This document shows, one piece after another, positions 1 through 5,711 of a stretch of DNA of 5,711 bases. The position numbers were made by a program, and so were the translations under genes. The stretch is from contig NZ_CP053923.1 in NCBI RefSeq assembly GCF_014672695.1, positions 2,012,714-2,018,424 of the forward strand. Direction: 5' to 3'. Source of the stretch: Defluviicoccus vanus (GTDB taxonomy: Bacteria; Pseudomonadota; Alphaproteobacteria; Rhodospirillales; Defluviicoccaceae). The notes under the pieces are model-generated. The model searched no databases, was not told the DNA's origin, and saw only the letters and a program-made list of their open reading frames with translations. Numbering within the stretch: the first letter of the stretch is position 1; each line of letters starts with the position of its first letter.

Positions 1-1543
1 ATTCTCTGAGAATCGTTCGCGCGATGGCGACGCGCTGCTTCTCACCTCCTGAGAGTTTCAGTCCCCGTTCACCGACGCGGGTCTGATAGCCCTCCGGCTG
101 GGCTACGATAAAATCGTGAATGCGCGCGAGGCGCGCCGCCCGCTCCACTTCGGTTTGCGTCGCCCCCGGCCGGCCATAGGCGATGTTGTAGAAGATGCTG
201 TCGTTAAACAGTACCGTGTCCTGGGGGACGATTCCGATGGCAGCGCGCAGGCTGTCCTGGGTCACGGCGCGGATATCCTCGCCGTCGATGCGGATCGCCC
301 CGCCGGTGACGTCGTAGAAGCGGTAGAGGAGACGCGAGATCGTCGACTTGCCGGCACCGCTAGGGCCGACGATGGCGATGGTCCGTCCGGCGCCGACGCT
401 GAAAGAGACATCGGCCAGCACCGACCGGCGCGGATCGTAGGCGAAGGACACCCGATCGAAGACGATTTCGCCCCGGCTTACCTGCAGCGGCTTCGCCCCG
501 GCGCTATCCTCCACCTCGGCATTCTCGTCCAGCAGCTTGAACATCTGTTCCATGTCGATCAGCGACTGATTGATCTCGCGATAGACGAAGCCGAGGAAAT
601 TGAGCGGCAGGTAGAGCTGGATCAGGTAGCTGTTGACCATGACGAAGCCGCCGACGGTCATCGTCCCCTTCGCGACGCTGTCCGCCGCCATCAGCATCAG
701 CGTGATCAGGCCGACGGCAATGATCCCGCCCTGGCCGATGTTCAGCAGGCTGAGCGTGACCTTGCTTTTCACCGCGGCGCGTTCGTAGGCGCGCAACGCC
801 AAATCGAACCGTTTGCTCTCGTGTGCCTCGTTGCCGAAATATTTGACGGTTTCGAAGTTGAGCAGGCTGTCGATCGCCTTGGTGTTTGCCTCGCTGTCGC
901 TCTCGTTCATCCGCCGTCGGTACTGGGTGCGCCACTCGGTGACCCACACCGTCCAGACGATGTAGAGGGCGATGCAGACGAAGGTCACCGCCGCATAAAG
1001 GATGCCGAACAGTGACCAGAGGATGCCGCAGACGAGCAGAATCTCGATCATCGTCGGCAGAATGTTGAACAGCATGAAGTTCAACAGGAAATCGATGCCC
1101 TTGGTGCCGCGCTCGATCGCCCGGCTGACCGCACCGGTACGACGGTCGAGATGGAAGCGCAGGCTGAGTGCATGCAGATGCCGGAAGGTCTGCAGGCCGG
1201 CGGTGCGGATCGCCCGTTGCGCCACCTTGGCAAAGACCGCATCGCGAATTTCGCCAAAGACCTGCGACAGTGTCCGCGCCACGCCATAGGCGACGATCAG
1301 CGCCACCGGGATGGCCGCCAGGGTGCGGAATTCGTCAGTGGCCAGGGCATCGACCACGTGCTTGTAGATCATCGGGATACCGACGCTGATCGCCTTGGCG
1401 GCAATCAGGCTAAGCAGTGCCAGCACCACCCGCAGGCGCAATCCCCGTGCTCCCTTCGGCCACAGGTAGGGCAGGAGGGTGCCGATAACCGCTAGATTGC
1501 CGCGACCACGGTTTGCTCCGTCAACGCCTGAACGTGGTCGCAT
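1..1543 (-). CDS. atm1: Atm1/ABCB7-type ABC exporter (fused membrane and ATPase domains), 3' end outside window
   Basis: This inner-membrane ABC half-transporter has its permease and ATPase fused and should work as a homodimer. 514 residues are visible of a usual ~600. The membrane domain spans about residues 20-330, with hydrophobic segments near 35-58, 75-90, 160-200 and 265-315. It carries the Atm1 hallmark NFETVKYFGNEAHE at 229-242. An N-x-G-Q motif (268-271) and nearby Arg residues (205, 209, 322) resemble the glutathione pocket I recall from Novosphingobium Atm1. In the nucleotide-binding domain, Walker A GPSGAGKST is at 393-401 (bases 341-367), the Q-loop glutamine at 441, and the signature LSGGEKQR starts at 497. 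Walker B and the H-loop lie beyond the left edge. The ATG at 1541-1543 is the first possible start because an in-frame TGA sits at 1550-1552; AGGAG at 1555-1559 is 11 bases upstream. Family role: export of glutathione-linked sulfur or metal compounds, tied to Fe-S and heavy-metal homeostasis. The frame is intact throughout. Family assignment is firm; the exact substrate is inferred. Confidence 0.95.
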   Translation of the reverse strand, partial: MRPRSGVDGANRGRGNLAVIGTLLPYLWPKGARGLRLRVVLALLSLIAAKAISVGIPMIYKHVVDALATDEFRTLAAIPVALIVAYGVARTLSQVFGEIRDAVFAKVAQRAIRTAGLQTFRHLHALSLRFHLDRRTGAVSRAIERGTKGIDFLLNFMLFNILPTMIEILLVCGILWSLFGILYAAVTFVCIALYIVWTVWVTEWRTQYRRRMNESDSEANTKAIDSLLNFETVKYFGNEAHESKRFDLALRAYERAAVKSKVTLSLLNIGQGGIIAVGLITLMLMAADSVAKGTMTVGGFVMVNSYLIQLYLPLNFLGFVYREINQSLIDMEQMFKLLDENAEVEDSAGAKPLQVSRGEIVFDRVSFAYDPRRSVLADVSFSVGAGRTIAIVGPSGAGKSTISRLLYRFYDVTGGAIRIDGEDIRAVTQDSLRAAIGIVPQDTVLFNDSIFYNIAYGRPGATQTEVERAARLARIHDFIVAQPEGYQTRVGERGLKLSGGEKQRVAIARTILRE

Positions 1544-1631
1544 CGGCGATCAGACTCCTGTCCAGCCACATCCCCGCCGGGCACGGCGGCGATCGTACAC
1601 TATATGGGACGCGACAAGCTGGCTCCACCGG

Positions 1632-1647
1632 CACCGCCCGGGCGGTG
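1632..1647. repeat. Perfect 16-bp palindrome between the phytase-like gene and atm1
   Basis: CACCGCCCGGGCGGTG reads identically on both strands. It lies 11 bases past the stop of the phytase-like gene and about 90 bases upstream of the exporter start, inside a 115-base intergenic stretch. As RNA it could form a 6-bp stem with a CCGG loop, but no U-run follows on the minus strand, so an ordinary intrinsic terminator is unlikely. A dimeric-regulator operator or an attenuating hairpin are alternatives. The remaining intergenic DNA holds a short TATAGT-containing AT-rich patch (about 1596-1608, minus strand) that might be a weak -10 element, with no matching -35 that I can see. Confidence 0.4.
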
Positions 1648-1658
1648 AACCAGGATCA

Positions 1659-2673
1659 TCAGGGGGTGGGCAGCAGTTCGAACAACAGAAGCAGCGTATG
1701 CTGGAAGGTGTTCTGGTTGTCGTCGGAGGCAAGGAAGACCAAGGTTTCGCCGCTGGCACCGCGTCGCACCGCCATCGCTTCCATGTTATCGAAGGTGAGC
1801 GAGCCCTCGAAGCGGGCGATTTCTTCCGGTCGCAGCGCTCCGCCGGTCTGCAGCTGCTTGCCACCGATGCGGCGGAGGCGTGCCGCGAGCAGGGGAAAGC
1901 GGCGTTCGAGGATCAGCACGTCACCGTTCGGCAGCGTCGCCGCCTCGGTGGGTCGGAATCCCGCGTCGGTGGGCCAGACCAGCGGCCGCCATGGTGCCGG
2001 CCCGGTCCAGCCACGCACACCACTGCCTACGCTCCCGGCGTCCACCTCCATCGTTTCGGTGATGATCAACAGCCGGCCATCGGCGAGCGTGGTCAGTGCT
2101 TCGATCCCGCCGTTCACCGGCGCGTCAGCGAGTTCAGGCGGCGTGGCGAGCGTTTCGCCGGGGCCGCCGATGCGGCGATAGCGCACCAGCCGGTGGCGGC
2201 CTTCGAAGGCGACGATATAGCCGCCTCCCGGCGCTTCGGACACCGCCTCGGCATCGGCGTCCCGTTTGCGCGTCAGCGCCCGGCCGGCGGCGTCGCGTAG
2301 CGGCTCCAGCGCCACGTCGGCGACGCCAACGAGGCGGCCCTTGGCGTCGTAACGGAGCGCACCGGCCATCCAGAAGCCCACGTCGGTTATGGCGACGAAC
2401 CGTTTGCCGTCAGCACTGACGCGCAGACCGGAGAGACCGCCGAAGCGCGGATCGCTTCGACCGCAGTTCGAGACCGCCGCGAAACTCCAGCGCTCCCACC
2501 CGCGTCCGCTCCGGGTCGCCAGCGTCGAGCGGCACGCTGCGGACGCTCAGCGCCAGCGGCTCGGCACGGGCGGCACCGGACAAGGGAGGTGCTGACAGGG
2601 CCGACAGCACCAGGAAGAACAGAAGAACGCGCCAGCGAATGCGCGTCGTCGGGCGTTGTAAACGATTCATCAA
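1659..2673 (-). CDS. Secreted esterase-like/phytase-like family protein, interrupted by a frameshift near 2454
   Basis: Two adjoining frames together encode a ~337-residue protein. The first (2673 to 2455) opens with a basic N-terminus and a hydrophobic segment (RVLLFFLVLSALSA), ending in an Ala-Arg-Ala signal-peptidase-I site near residue 37, then the family-like EFRGGLELRS. The second (2453 to 1659) continues with DPRFGGLSGLRVSADGKRF, PNGDVLILERRF, FDNMEAMAV and a C-terminal SDDNQNTFQHTLLLLFEL. These are typical of the esterase-like activity of phytase (Phytase-like) family, predicted to be a periplasmic beta-propeller. The join needs one base removed around 2454-2457 (AAGC read as AGC); no stop falls at the junction. 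The second frame also has a GTG at 2381, but starting there would lose the export signal and the first blades. It ends in tandem TGA TGA. It lies 115 bases upstream of atm1 in the same direction and may share transcription. True substrate unknown; the family name does not establish phytase activity. The frameshift is either sequence error or inactivation. Confidence 0.8.
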
Positions 2674-2847
2674 TGACCGACCTATGCAGGGTCGCTAACG
2701 CGCGGGGGCCACCAGGCCCCGGCAGGCGGCGCGCACCATAGCGCAGGTTAGGCGACGGAGAGCAGCGATTTGCGTCTCGTTCTCGCCGCAGGCGCCGGCG
2801 TCTGCCGCCGTTGTTCCACCGCTGGAGATCGATAGAGTGAGCGCAGC
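2674..2847. promoter_or_regulatory. Divergent intergenic region between phytase-like and dienelactone hydrolase-like genes
   Basis: These 174 bases separate two divergently transcribed genes, so promoters for both must lie here or overlap the gene starts. I see no convincing -35/-10 pair; the stretch is GC-rich. A stem-loop GGGGCC-ACCA-GGCCCC lies at 2705-2720 (6-bp stem, 4-base loop), without a following T-run on either strand. The Shine-Dalgarno sequences are weak: GAGTGAG before the plus-strand ATG at 2848, and AGGT about 14 bases before the minus-strand ATG at 2673. Confidence 0.4.
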
Positions 2848-3621
2848 ATGACCCAAACCTGGAGCCGTCGCGTCGTTGTTCGCAGTCTCGGTGCCGGATT
2901 GCCCCTGGCGGCGGTCCTCGCCGATGCAACGCTGGCCCGTGCCGCCGCAGCAACGCTGTCCGAGGTGAGCATTCCTGTTGCCGGCGGTCAGCCGCTGCGC
3001 GCCTCTCTCGCCCTGCCCGCTAAACTCCCGGCACCCACGGTCATGCTCATCCATGAGTGGTGGGGCCTGAACGATCAGATCAAGGCAGTGGCGGCGGAGC
3101 TGGCTCAGGCAGGCTATATGGCGCTGGCGGTGGACCTGTATGACGGCAAGCAGGCGGGTTCAGCCGAGGAGGCCGGCACGCTGATGAAGGCGGTCGATGC
3201 CGCCGTTGCCGAAAGCCAAGTGGCGGCCGGCGTCGATTGGCTGCGTGCGGAGACGCGCTCCACCGGTAAGGTGGGAACAGTCGGCTGGTGCTTCGGCGGC
3301 GGCTGGTCGCTGCGCGCCAGTGTCGCCCGGCCGGTGGATGCGACCGTCGTCTACTACGGCGATGTCAGTCTGCCCGCCGCCAGGCTCGCCCGACTACAGG
3401 GTCCCGTCGTCGGTCACTTCGCCAACCGCGATCAATGGATCAACCGGGCGATGGTGGAGGGGTTCGAGCGGGCGATGGCCGAGGTCGGCAAGACGTTGAC
3501 CGTCTACTGGTACGACGCCGATCACGCCTTCGCCAATCCCACCGGCGCCCGTTACGACGCCGAGGACGCCAAGCTGGCCTGGGAGCGGACGCTCGACTTC
3601 TACCACGCCAACCTGCGCTGA
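2848..3621 (+). CDS. Dienelactone hydrolase family protein with Tat signal peptide
   Basis: This 257-residue alpha/beta-hydrolase belongs to the dienelactone hydrolase (carboxymethylenebutenolidase) family. The catalytic set is visible: nucleophile Cys148 in GWCFGG, Asp195 in NRDQW, His226 in DADHAFAN, and Glu70 in HEWWG, the residue that holds the cysteine in the resting enzyme. The length after signal removal (~225) fits the family. The N-terminus SRRVVVRSLGAG (residues 6-17) is a twin-arginine motif. A hydrophobic stretch to ~30 follows, with an Ala-Arg-Ala cleavage site near 32, so export of the folded enzyme to the periplasm is inferred. The ATG at 2848 is supported because an in-frame TAG lies 15 bases upstream (2833-2835) with no other start between. 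It is a single-gene unit, divergent from the phytase-like gene and convergent with ompW. Family members hydrolyse dienelactones or other small esters and lactones; the substrate here cannot be read from the sequence. Confidence 0.93.
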   Translation: MTQTWSRRVVVRSLGAGLPLAAVLADATLARAAAATLSEVSIPVAGGQPLRASLALPAKLPAPTVMLIHEWWGLNDQIKAVAAELAQAGYMALAVDLYDGKQAGSAEEAGTLMKAVDAAVAESQVAAGVDWLRAETRSTGKVGTVGWCFGGGWSLRASVARPVDATVVYYGDVSLPAARLARLQGPVVGHFANRDQWINRAMVEGFERAMAEVGKTLTVYWYDADHAFANPTGARYDAEDAKLAWERTLDFYHANLR

Positions 3622-3622
3622 A

Positions 3623-3678
3623 GGCCGCCAGCGGCGGTGGCGGGTGGCCTACTCCCGTCGGCCACCCGGGCGGCTTTT
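3623..3678 (+). terminator. Nested stem-loop terminator after the dienelactone hydrolase-like gene
   Basis: Immediately after the TGA stop, a 9-bp stem CGGGTGGCC (3641-3649) pairs with GGCCACCCG (3660-3668) across a 10-base loop. An outer GCCGCC (3624-3629) can also pair with GGCGGC (3669-3674). TTTT (3675-3678) follows directly, as expected for Rho-independent termination of the plus-strand gene. The same hairpin lies just past the minus-strand ompW stop and could slow convergent transcription, although no U-run follows in that direction. Confidence 0.8.
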
Positions 3679-3680
3679 CC

Positions 3681-4327
3681 TCAGAACTTGTAGCCGAAGC
3701 CGAAGCCGAAGACCCACGGGTTGAGATCGAAGTTGCGACTGTCGATCTTGACGCCACCCGCATGTGCCGTCGCATCCGGCGAGATCATGATGTACTTGGC
3801 GTCGGCGTTGAACACGAAGTTGGAATCAGGGAACTGAAAGTCGAAACCGAGCTGAAATGCCGGGCCGATGGCGTCGTCGATGGAGAGGCTATCGACAACA
3901 GGACCTCCCGACTCGTCGAAGAATATCGTGTAGTTGAGACCGACACCAACGTACGGGCTGACCATCGTATCACTGAAGAAGTGGTACTGCGCAAGCAGCG
4001 TCGGCGGCAATACCCAGGTATTGCCCAGGTCGACGTTGCCGAGCGCGGTGTTGTTCGCTTTGACGGAATGCTTGCTCACCGCGGCGATCAACTCGACAGC
4101 GATCGCATCGGTAAAGAAGTAGGAGAAGTCGATTTCCGGCGTGTAGCTGGTGCTGACGCGAATGCTGCCACCGATCGGGCTCAAGGAGCCGCTTTCATCC
4201 GGCATCACCACCAGGCCACGAATACGAACAAGGAACTCGCCTTCTTCGTGCGCCAAGCTGGGGTTGGTACTGCCGCAGTCAGCGCGAGCAACGCGACACC
4301 GGCGAGTGTTGCAATTTTATGCTTCAT
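3681..4327 (-). CDS. ompW: OmpW-family outer-membrane protein, signal peptide out of frame with the mature part
   Basis: The mature part (4259 to 3681) has the OmpW pattern: an N-terminal GEFLVRIRGLVVMPD, alternating amphipathic strands of an 8-stranded barrel (PEIDFSYFFTDAIAVEL, PPTLLAQYHFF, SPYVGVGLNYTIFF, FVFNADAKYIMI) and a C-terminal NPWVFGFGFGYKF ending in the Phe recognised by the BAM machinery. No signal peptide is present in that frame. One frame over, an ATG at 4325-4327 starts MKHKIATLAGVALLALTAAV, a clear Sec signal, preceded by AAGAGGGGA at 4335-4343 with 7-base spacing. Adding one C to the CCCC run (4260-4263 on this strand) joins them as ...PTPSLA-HEEGEF, with a good cleavage site and a ~215-residue total, normal for OmpW. 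As written, translation from the ATG would leave frame after about 22 codons. The start at 4256 (TTG) only recovers the exposed frame and is not a believable start. OmpW proteins form narrow hydrophobic channels for small molecules. Confidence 0.88.
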
Positions 4328-4334
4328 CTTTGCG

Positions 4335-4343
4335 TCCCCTCTT
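4335..4343 (-). promoter_or_regulatory. Ribosome binding site of ompW
   Basis: AAGAGGGGA on the minus strand, 7 bases before the ATG at 4327. It is the element that fixes the ompW start at the signal-peptide ATG rather than at the in-frame TTG at 4256. Confidence 0.65.
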
Positions 4344-4379
4344 ACAGGCGAGTGGGCCGCATGGACGGGCGCGGCCATA

Positions 4380-4450
4380 TGTAAGTTTCTAACGTTTTGT
4401 AATTACTGGTCTATCCATGCAGCCATAATATTTATGTGGAAATTAATCAA
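4380..4450 (-). promoter_or_regulatory. AT-rich promoter region of ompW with candidate FNR/CRP-like box
   Basis: This is the only clearly AT-rich stretch of the window and lies upstream of ompW. On the minus strand, 4450-4437 reads TTGAT-TAAT-TTCCA. It matches the FNR consensus TTGAT-N4-ATCAA perfectly in the first half and at 3 of 5 positions in the second. A TATTAT hexamer at 4430-4425 resembles a -10 element, but only 14 bases separate it from the TTGATT, so they do not make a standard sigma-70 pair. ompW is FNR-controlled in enterobacteria, which makes the box plausible; it is not demonstrated. The flanking 4451-4551, up to the IS, holds a weak hairpin GCCGC-GAAT-GCGGC at 4529-4542 and no gene that I can support. 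Confidence 0.4.
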
Positions 4451-4551
4451 GCGCGTCGGGCGCGGCCCAGGCAGCAGCGTGCATCTCCGCATCCATGTGT
4501 GGCGAATCAGCTACAGTTGGTGGCGGTGCCGCGAATGCGGCGGCAGCTGGC

Positions 4552-4553
4552 TA
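4552..4553. repeat. TA target-site duplication, left copy
   Basis: TA directly abuts the left inverted repeat and matches the TA at 5603-5604. With the flanking bases, the rebuilt empty site is CTAG, the preferred target of IS630. Confidence 0.8.
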
Positions 4554-4560
4554 GAGCGGA
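4554..4560. repeat. IS630 left terminal inverted repeat (core)
   Basis: GAGCGGA, the complement of 5596-5602. Pairing beyond these seven bases is imperfect (ATCC against GGCC), so the functional repeat is probably longer but degenerate. Confidence 0.75.
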
Positions 4561-4563
4561 ATC

Positions 4564-5511
4564 CTACCAGTCTGGATCGTATCCGCAGGCGCTGAAGTAG
4601 TTTGCGCACTCGGCTGGGGTGAAGTCGTCGGCGAAGCGGCCGATGGCGGCCCAGAGGGCTTCGACGGTGCGCTCGGCGGCCTTGCGGAGCAGGGCCTTGA
4701 GCTTCGCGAACGCCTTCTCAATGGGGTTGAAGTCGGGGCTGTAGGGCGGCAGGAAGAGGAGGCTGGCGCCCGCGTCCTTGATCAGCGCATCGGTGCGCGG
4801 CCCCTTGTGGCTGGACAGGTTGTCCATGATCACGATGTCGCCGGGGCGGAGCTCGGGGACGAGCACCTTCTCGACATAGGCATCGAAGGCGTCGCGGTTG
4901 ATCGCTCCGGTGAGCACGAAGGGGGCGATCATGCCGCGCATGGTCAGGGCGCCGACGAAGGTCGTGGTCTTCCAGTGGCCATGGGGAAGCCCATGCGCAG
5001 CCGCTCGCCGCGGGGCGCGCGGCCGTAGGTACGGCCCATGTTGGTCTTCGCCCAGGTCTCGTCGATGAACACGAGGCGCTCCGGGGCCAGGTCGATCTGG
5101 CCGTCGAACCACGCCTCGCGCTGCTTCAGGATGTCGGGGCGGTCCTGTTCGGTCGCATGGCCGGTCTTTTTTGCGCGTGAGCCCGTGGCGGCGGAAGAAC
5201 CGCTGCAGCGTGCCGTAGCCGAAACCGTGGCCCCGCTCGGCCAGCGTCGCGCGCAGCTCTTCGGTGGTGACGTCCGGCGTCGCCTCGATCAGCTGCCGGA
5301 TCAGCGCGCCTTGCGCCTCGACGCGGGCGGAGCGGCGGTCGCCGCCGAGCGGGCCAGGGCGCGGATCACCCTGCGTCCGCTCCAGCGCCCGCCATCGGCT
5401 CACGCTGGCGGCGCTGACGCCGAACCGCGCCGCCGCCGCGCGATGGCTCGCGCCTTCCGCCACCGCCTTGAGAACCCGGACGCGAAGATCGAGGGAAAGC
5501 GCTGTCGACAT
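4564..5511 (-). pseudogene. IS630-family DDE transposase, two frame changes
   Basis: Expected product is ~315 residues. The N-terminal helix-turn-helix (SHRAAAARFGVSAASVSRW) is in the first frame. The first catalytic Asp, in VFIDETW (codon 5061-5063), is in a second frame. The second Asp, in IVIMDNLSSH (4822-4824), and the Glu, in SPDFNPIEKAF (4717-4719), are back in the first frame, with exactly 34 residues between them as in D34E IS630 enzymes. The first change is at an A6 run (5167-5172): CGC AAA AAA GAC must become ...AAG ACC to give the usual KKTGHATEQDRPDIL. The second is at a C4 run (4983-4986), where one C is missing before HGHWKTTTFVGAL. Between them 61 codons are out of frame, yet no stop appears, so a 317-codon open frame hides the damage. 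ATG 5511, with AGGAGG at 5521-5526, is preferred over GTG 5517. The A6 step could be recoding, but the C4 loss would still leave the enzyme broken unless it is a read error. Confidence 0.88.
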
Positions 5512-5595
5512 GTCCACCGGCCTCCTCCTCCGGCAGACATCTTGAATCAGAACCAGCCCCCAATGGGAATCCCCAACGATTCACTCAGATCGGCC

Positions 5596-5602
5596 TCCGC
5601 TC
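5596..5602. repeat. IS630 right terminal inverted repeat (core)
   Basis: TCCGCTC, the exact complement of the left end. Its last base (5602) also supplies the G of the recreated TAG stop of the neighbouring gene. Confidence 0.75.
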
Positions 5603-5711
5603 TAGTGGCTGCTGCGTCCGCGGGGCTGCTTCGGCGCGCCGCCGCGTTGCGGCCCACGCTGCCGCGGCTCGCCGTCCTCGAATAGTTCGGCGAGGTTCTG
5701 CAGCATCGTCC
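5602..5711 (-). CDS. C-terminal end of an unrecognised protein; stop codon at the IS junction
   Basis: A minus-strand reading frame enters from the right edge and ends at TAG 5604-5602. The 35 visible residues are TMLQNLAELFEDGEP followed by an Arg/Gly/Pro/Gln-rich tail ending GRSSH, as in disordered basic tails of nucleic-acid-binding proteins; that comparison is loose. I do not recognise the family. The stop is made of the TA target duplication plus the first base of the IS. Without the IS, the same TA would be followed by the G complementary to 4551, also giving TAG, so the protein is unchanged by the insertion. Any transcription past this gene now runs into the IS. An internal ATG at 5706 would give only 34 codons, so continuation from outside the window is more likely. 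Confidence 0.55.
   Translation of the reverse strand, partial: TMLQNLAELFEDGEPRQRGPQRGGAPKQPRGRSSH
5603..5604. repeat. TA target-site duplication, right copy
   Basis: The second TA, flanking the right inverted repeat. It forms the first two bases of the stop codon of the neighbouring minus-strand gene. Confidence 0.8.

Larger units (their letters stand above)
4554..5602 (-). mobile_element. IS630-family insertion sequence, complete (about 1049 bp)
   Basis: The element is bounded by terminal inverted repeats that begin GAGCGGA: 4554-4560 read directly, 5596-5602 read as the complement. Similarity is only partial further inward. TA duplications at 4552-4553 and 5603-5604 flank it, the signature of IS630/Tc1/mariner transposition. 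It carries one transposase gene on the minus strand, whose stop lies inside the left end. Subterminal DNA at the right end (5527-5595) includes two CCCCAA copies (5558-5563 and 5571-5576) that could be transposase contacts; that role is a guess. It sits between the ompW promoter region and the stop codon of the next gene. Confidence 0.9.

Noticed and set aside
116..1015. 299-codon plus-strand open frame opposite the ABC exporter
   Set aside because: The opposite strand encodes an unmistakable Atm1 protein with all expected motifs in one frame. The plus-strand product is rich in Asp, Ala, Arg and His and looks like nothing known. It is a typical antisense shadow of GC-rich coding DNA.
1479..2300. 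273-codon plus-strand open frame opposite the phytase-like gene
   Set aside because: It covers parts of two minus-strand genes and their intergenic gap, with no domain signature. The minus-strand frame carries conserved family motifs.
2387..2953. 188-codon minus-strand open frame over the divergent intergenic region
   Set aside because: It overlaps the signal-peptide end of the phytase-like gene in another frame and the start of the dienelactone hydrolase gene on the opposite strand. Arg-rich composition without any signal or domain marks it as a shadow.
4529..4542. Hairpin GCCGC-GAAT-GCGGC as terminator of the right-hand gene before IS insertion
   Set aside because: Only five base pairs and no T-run on either strand; too weak to call.
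3288..4595. 435-codon plus-strand open frame spanning the dienelactone hydrolase end, ompW and the IS edge
   Set aside because: It runs out of frame through a real gene, through a terminator, antisense to OmpW and into an IS end. No coherent protein results.
5038..5685. 215-codon plus-strand open frame across the right end of the IS
   Set aside because: It is antisense to the transposase helix-turn-helix region and crosses the IS boundary. It has low-complexity Arg/Ala composition and no recognisable domain.
1..5711. CRISPR arrays, tRNA or rRNA genes, toxin-antitoxin or defence modules
   Set aside because: No regularly spaced repeats, no tRNA-like cloverleaf or conserved rRNA segments, and no small paired genes of these types were seen on either strand.

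Overview
The window is GC-rich (the protein-coding parts are strongly G/C at third positions) and reads as a Gram-negative, probably alphaproteobacterial (Rhodospirillales-like) chromosome segment. This rests on an Atm1-type ABC exporter, an OmpW outer-membrane porin and a Tat-exported dienelactone-hydrolase-like enzyme. The lineage is an inference from style and gene families, not a proof.

Layout, left to right. (1) 1-1543, minus strand: most of an Atm1/ABCB7-type ABC exporter, running off the left edge just after the LSGGE signature. (2) 1659-2673, minus strand, upstream of and co-directional with it: a secreted protein of the esterase-like/phytase-like family, interrupted by one frameshift near 2454. 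(3) 2674-2847: divergent intergenic region. (4) 2848-3621, plus strand: Tat-signal dienelactone hydrolase family protein, closed by a strong stem-loop terminator at 3623-3678. (5) 3681-4327, minus strand, convergent with it: an OmpW-family porin whose signal peptide and mature part lie in different frames. Its AT-rich upstream region (about 4380-4450) carries a candidate FNR/CRP-like box. (6) 4554-5602: a complete IS630-family insertion sequence flanked by TA duplications in a CTAG target, with a transposase that changes frame twice. (7) 5602-5711, minus strand: the last 35 codons of an unrecognised gene. Its own stop codon is the IS target site, and the insertion recreated that stop exactly.

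The genes do not form one obvious pathway. Three are cell-envelope or export functions (Atm1 exporter, periplasmic phytase-like protein, OmpW) and one is probably a periplasmic hydrolase. The most unusual property is four apparent one-base frame disruptions in three otherwise well-conserved genes, three of them at mononucleotide runs. This could be sequencing error, recoding (in the transposase), or real decay. I do not see a convincing undescribed multi-gene system here; the best observations are the precise IS/stop-codon junction and the indel pattern.
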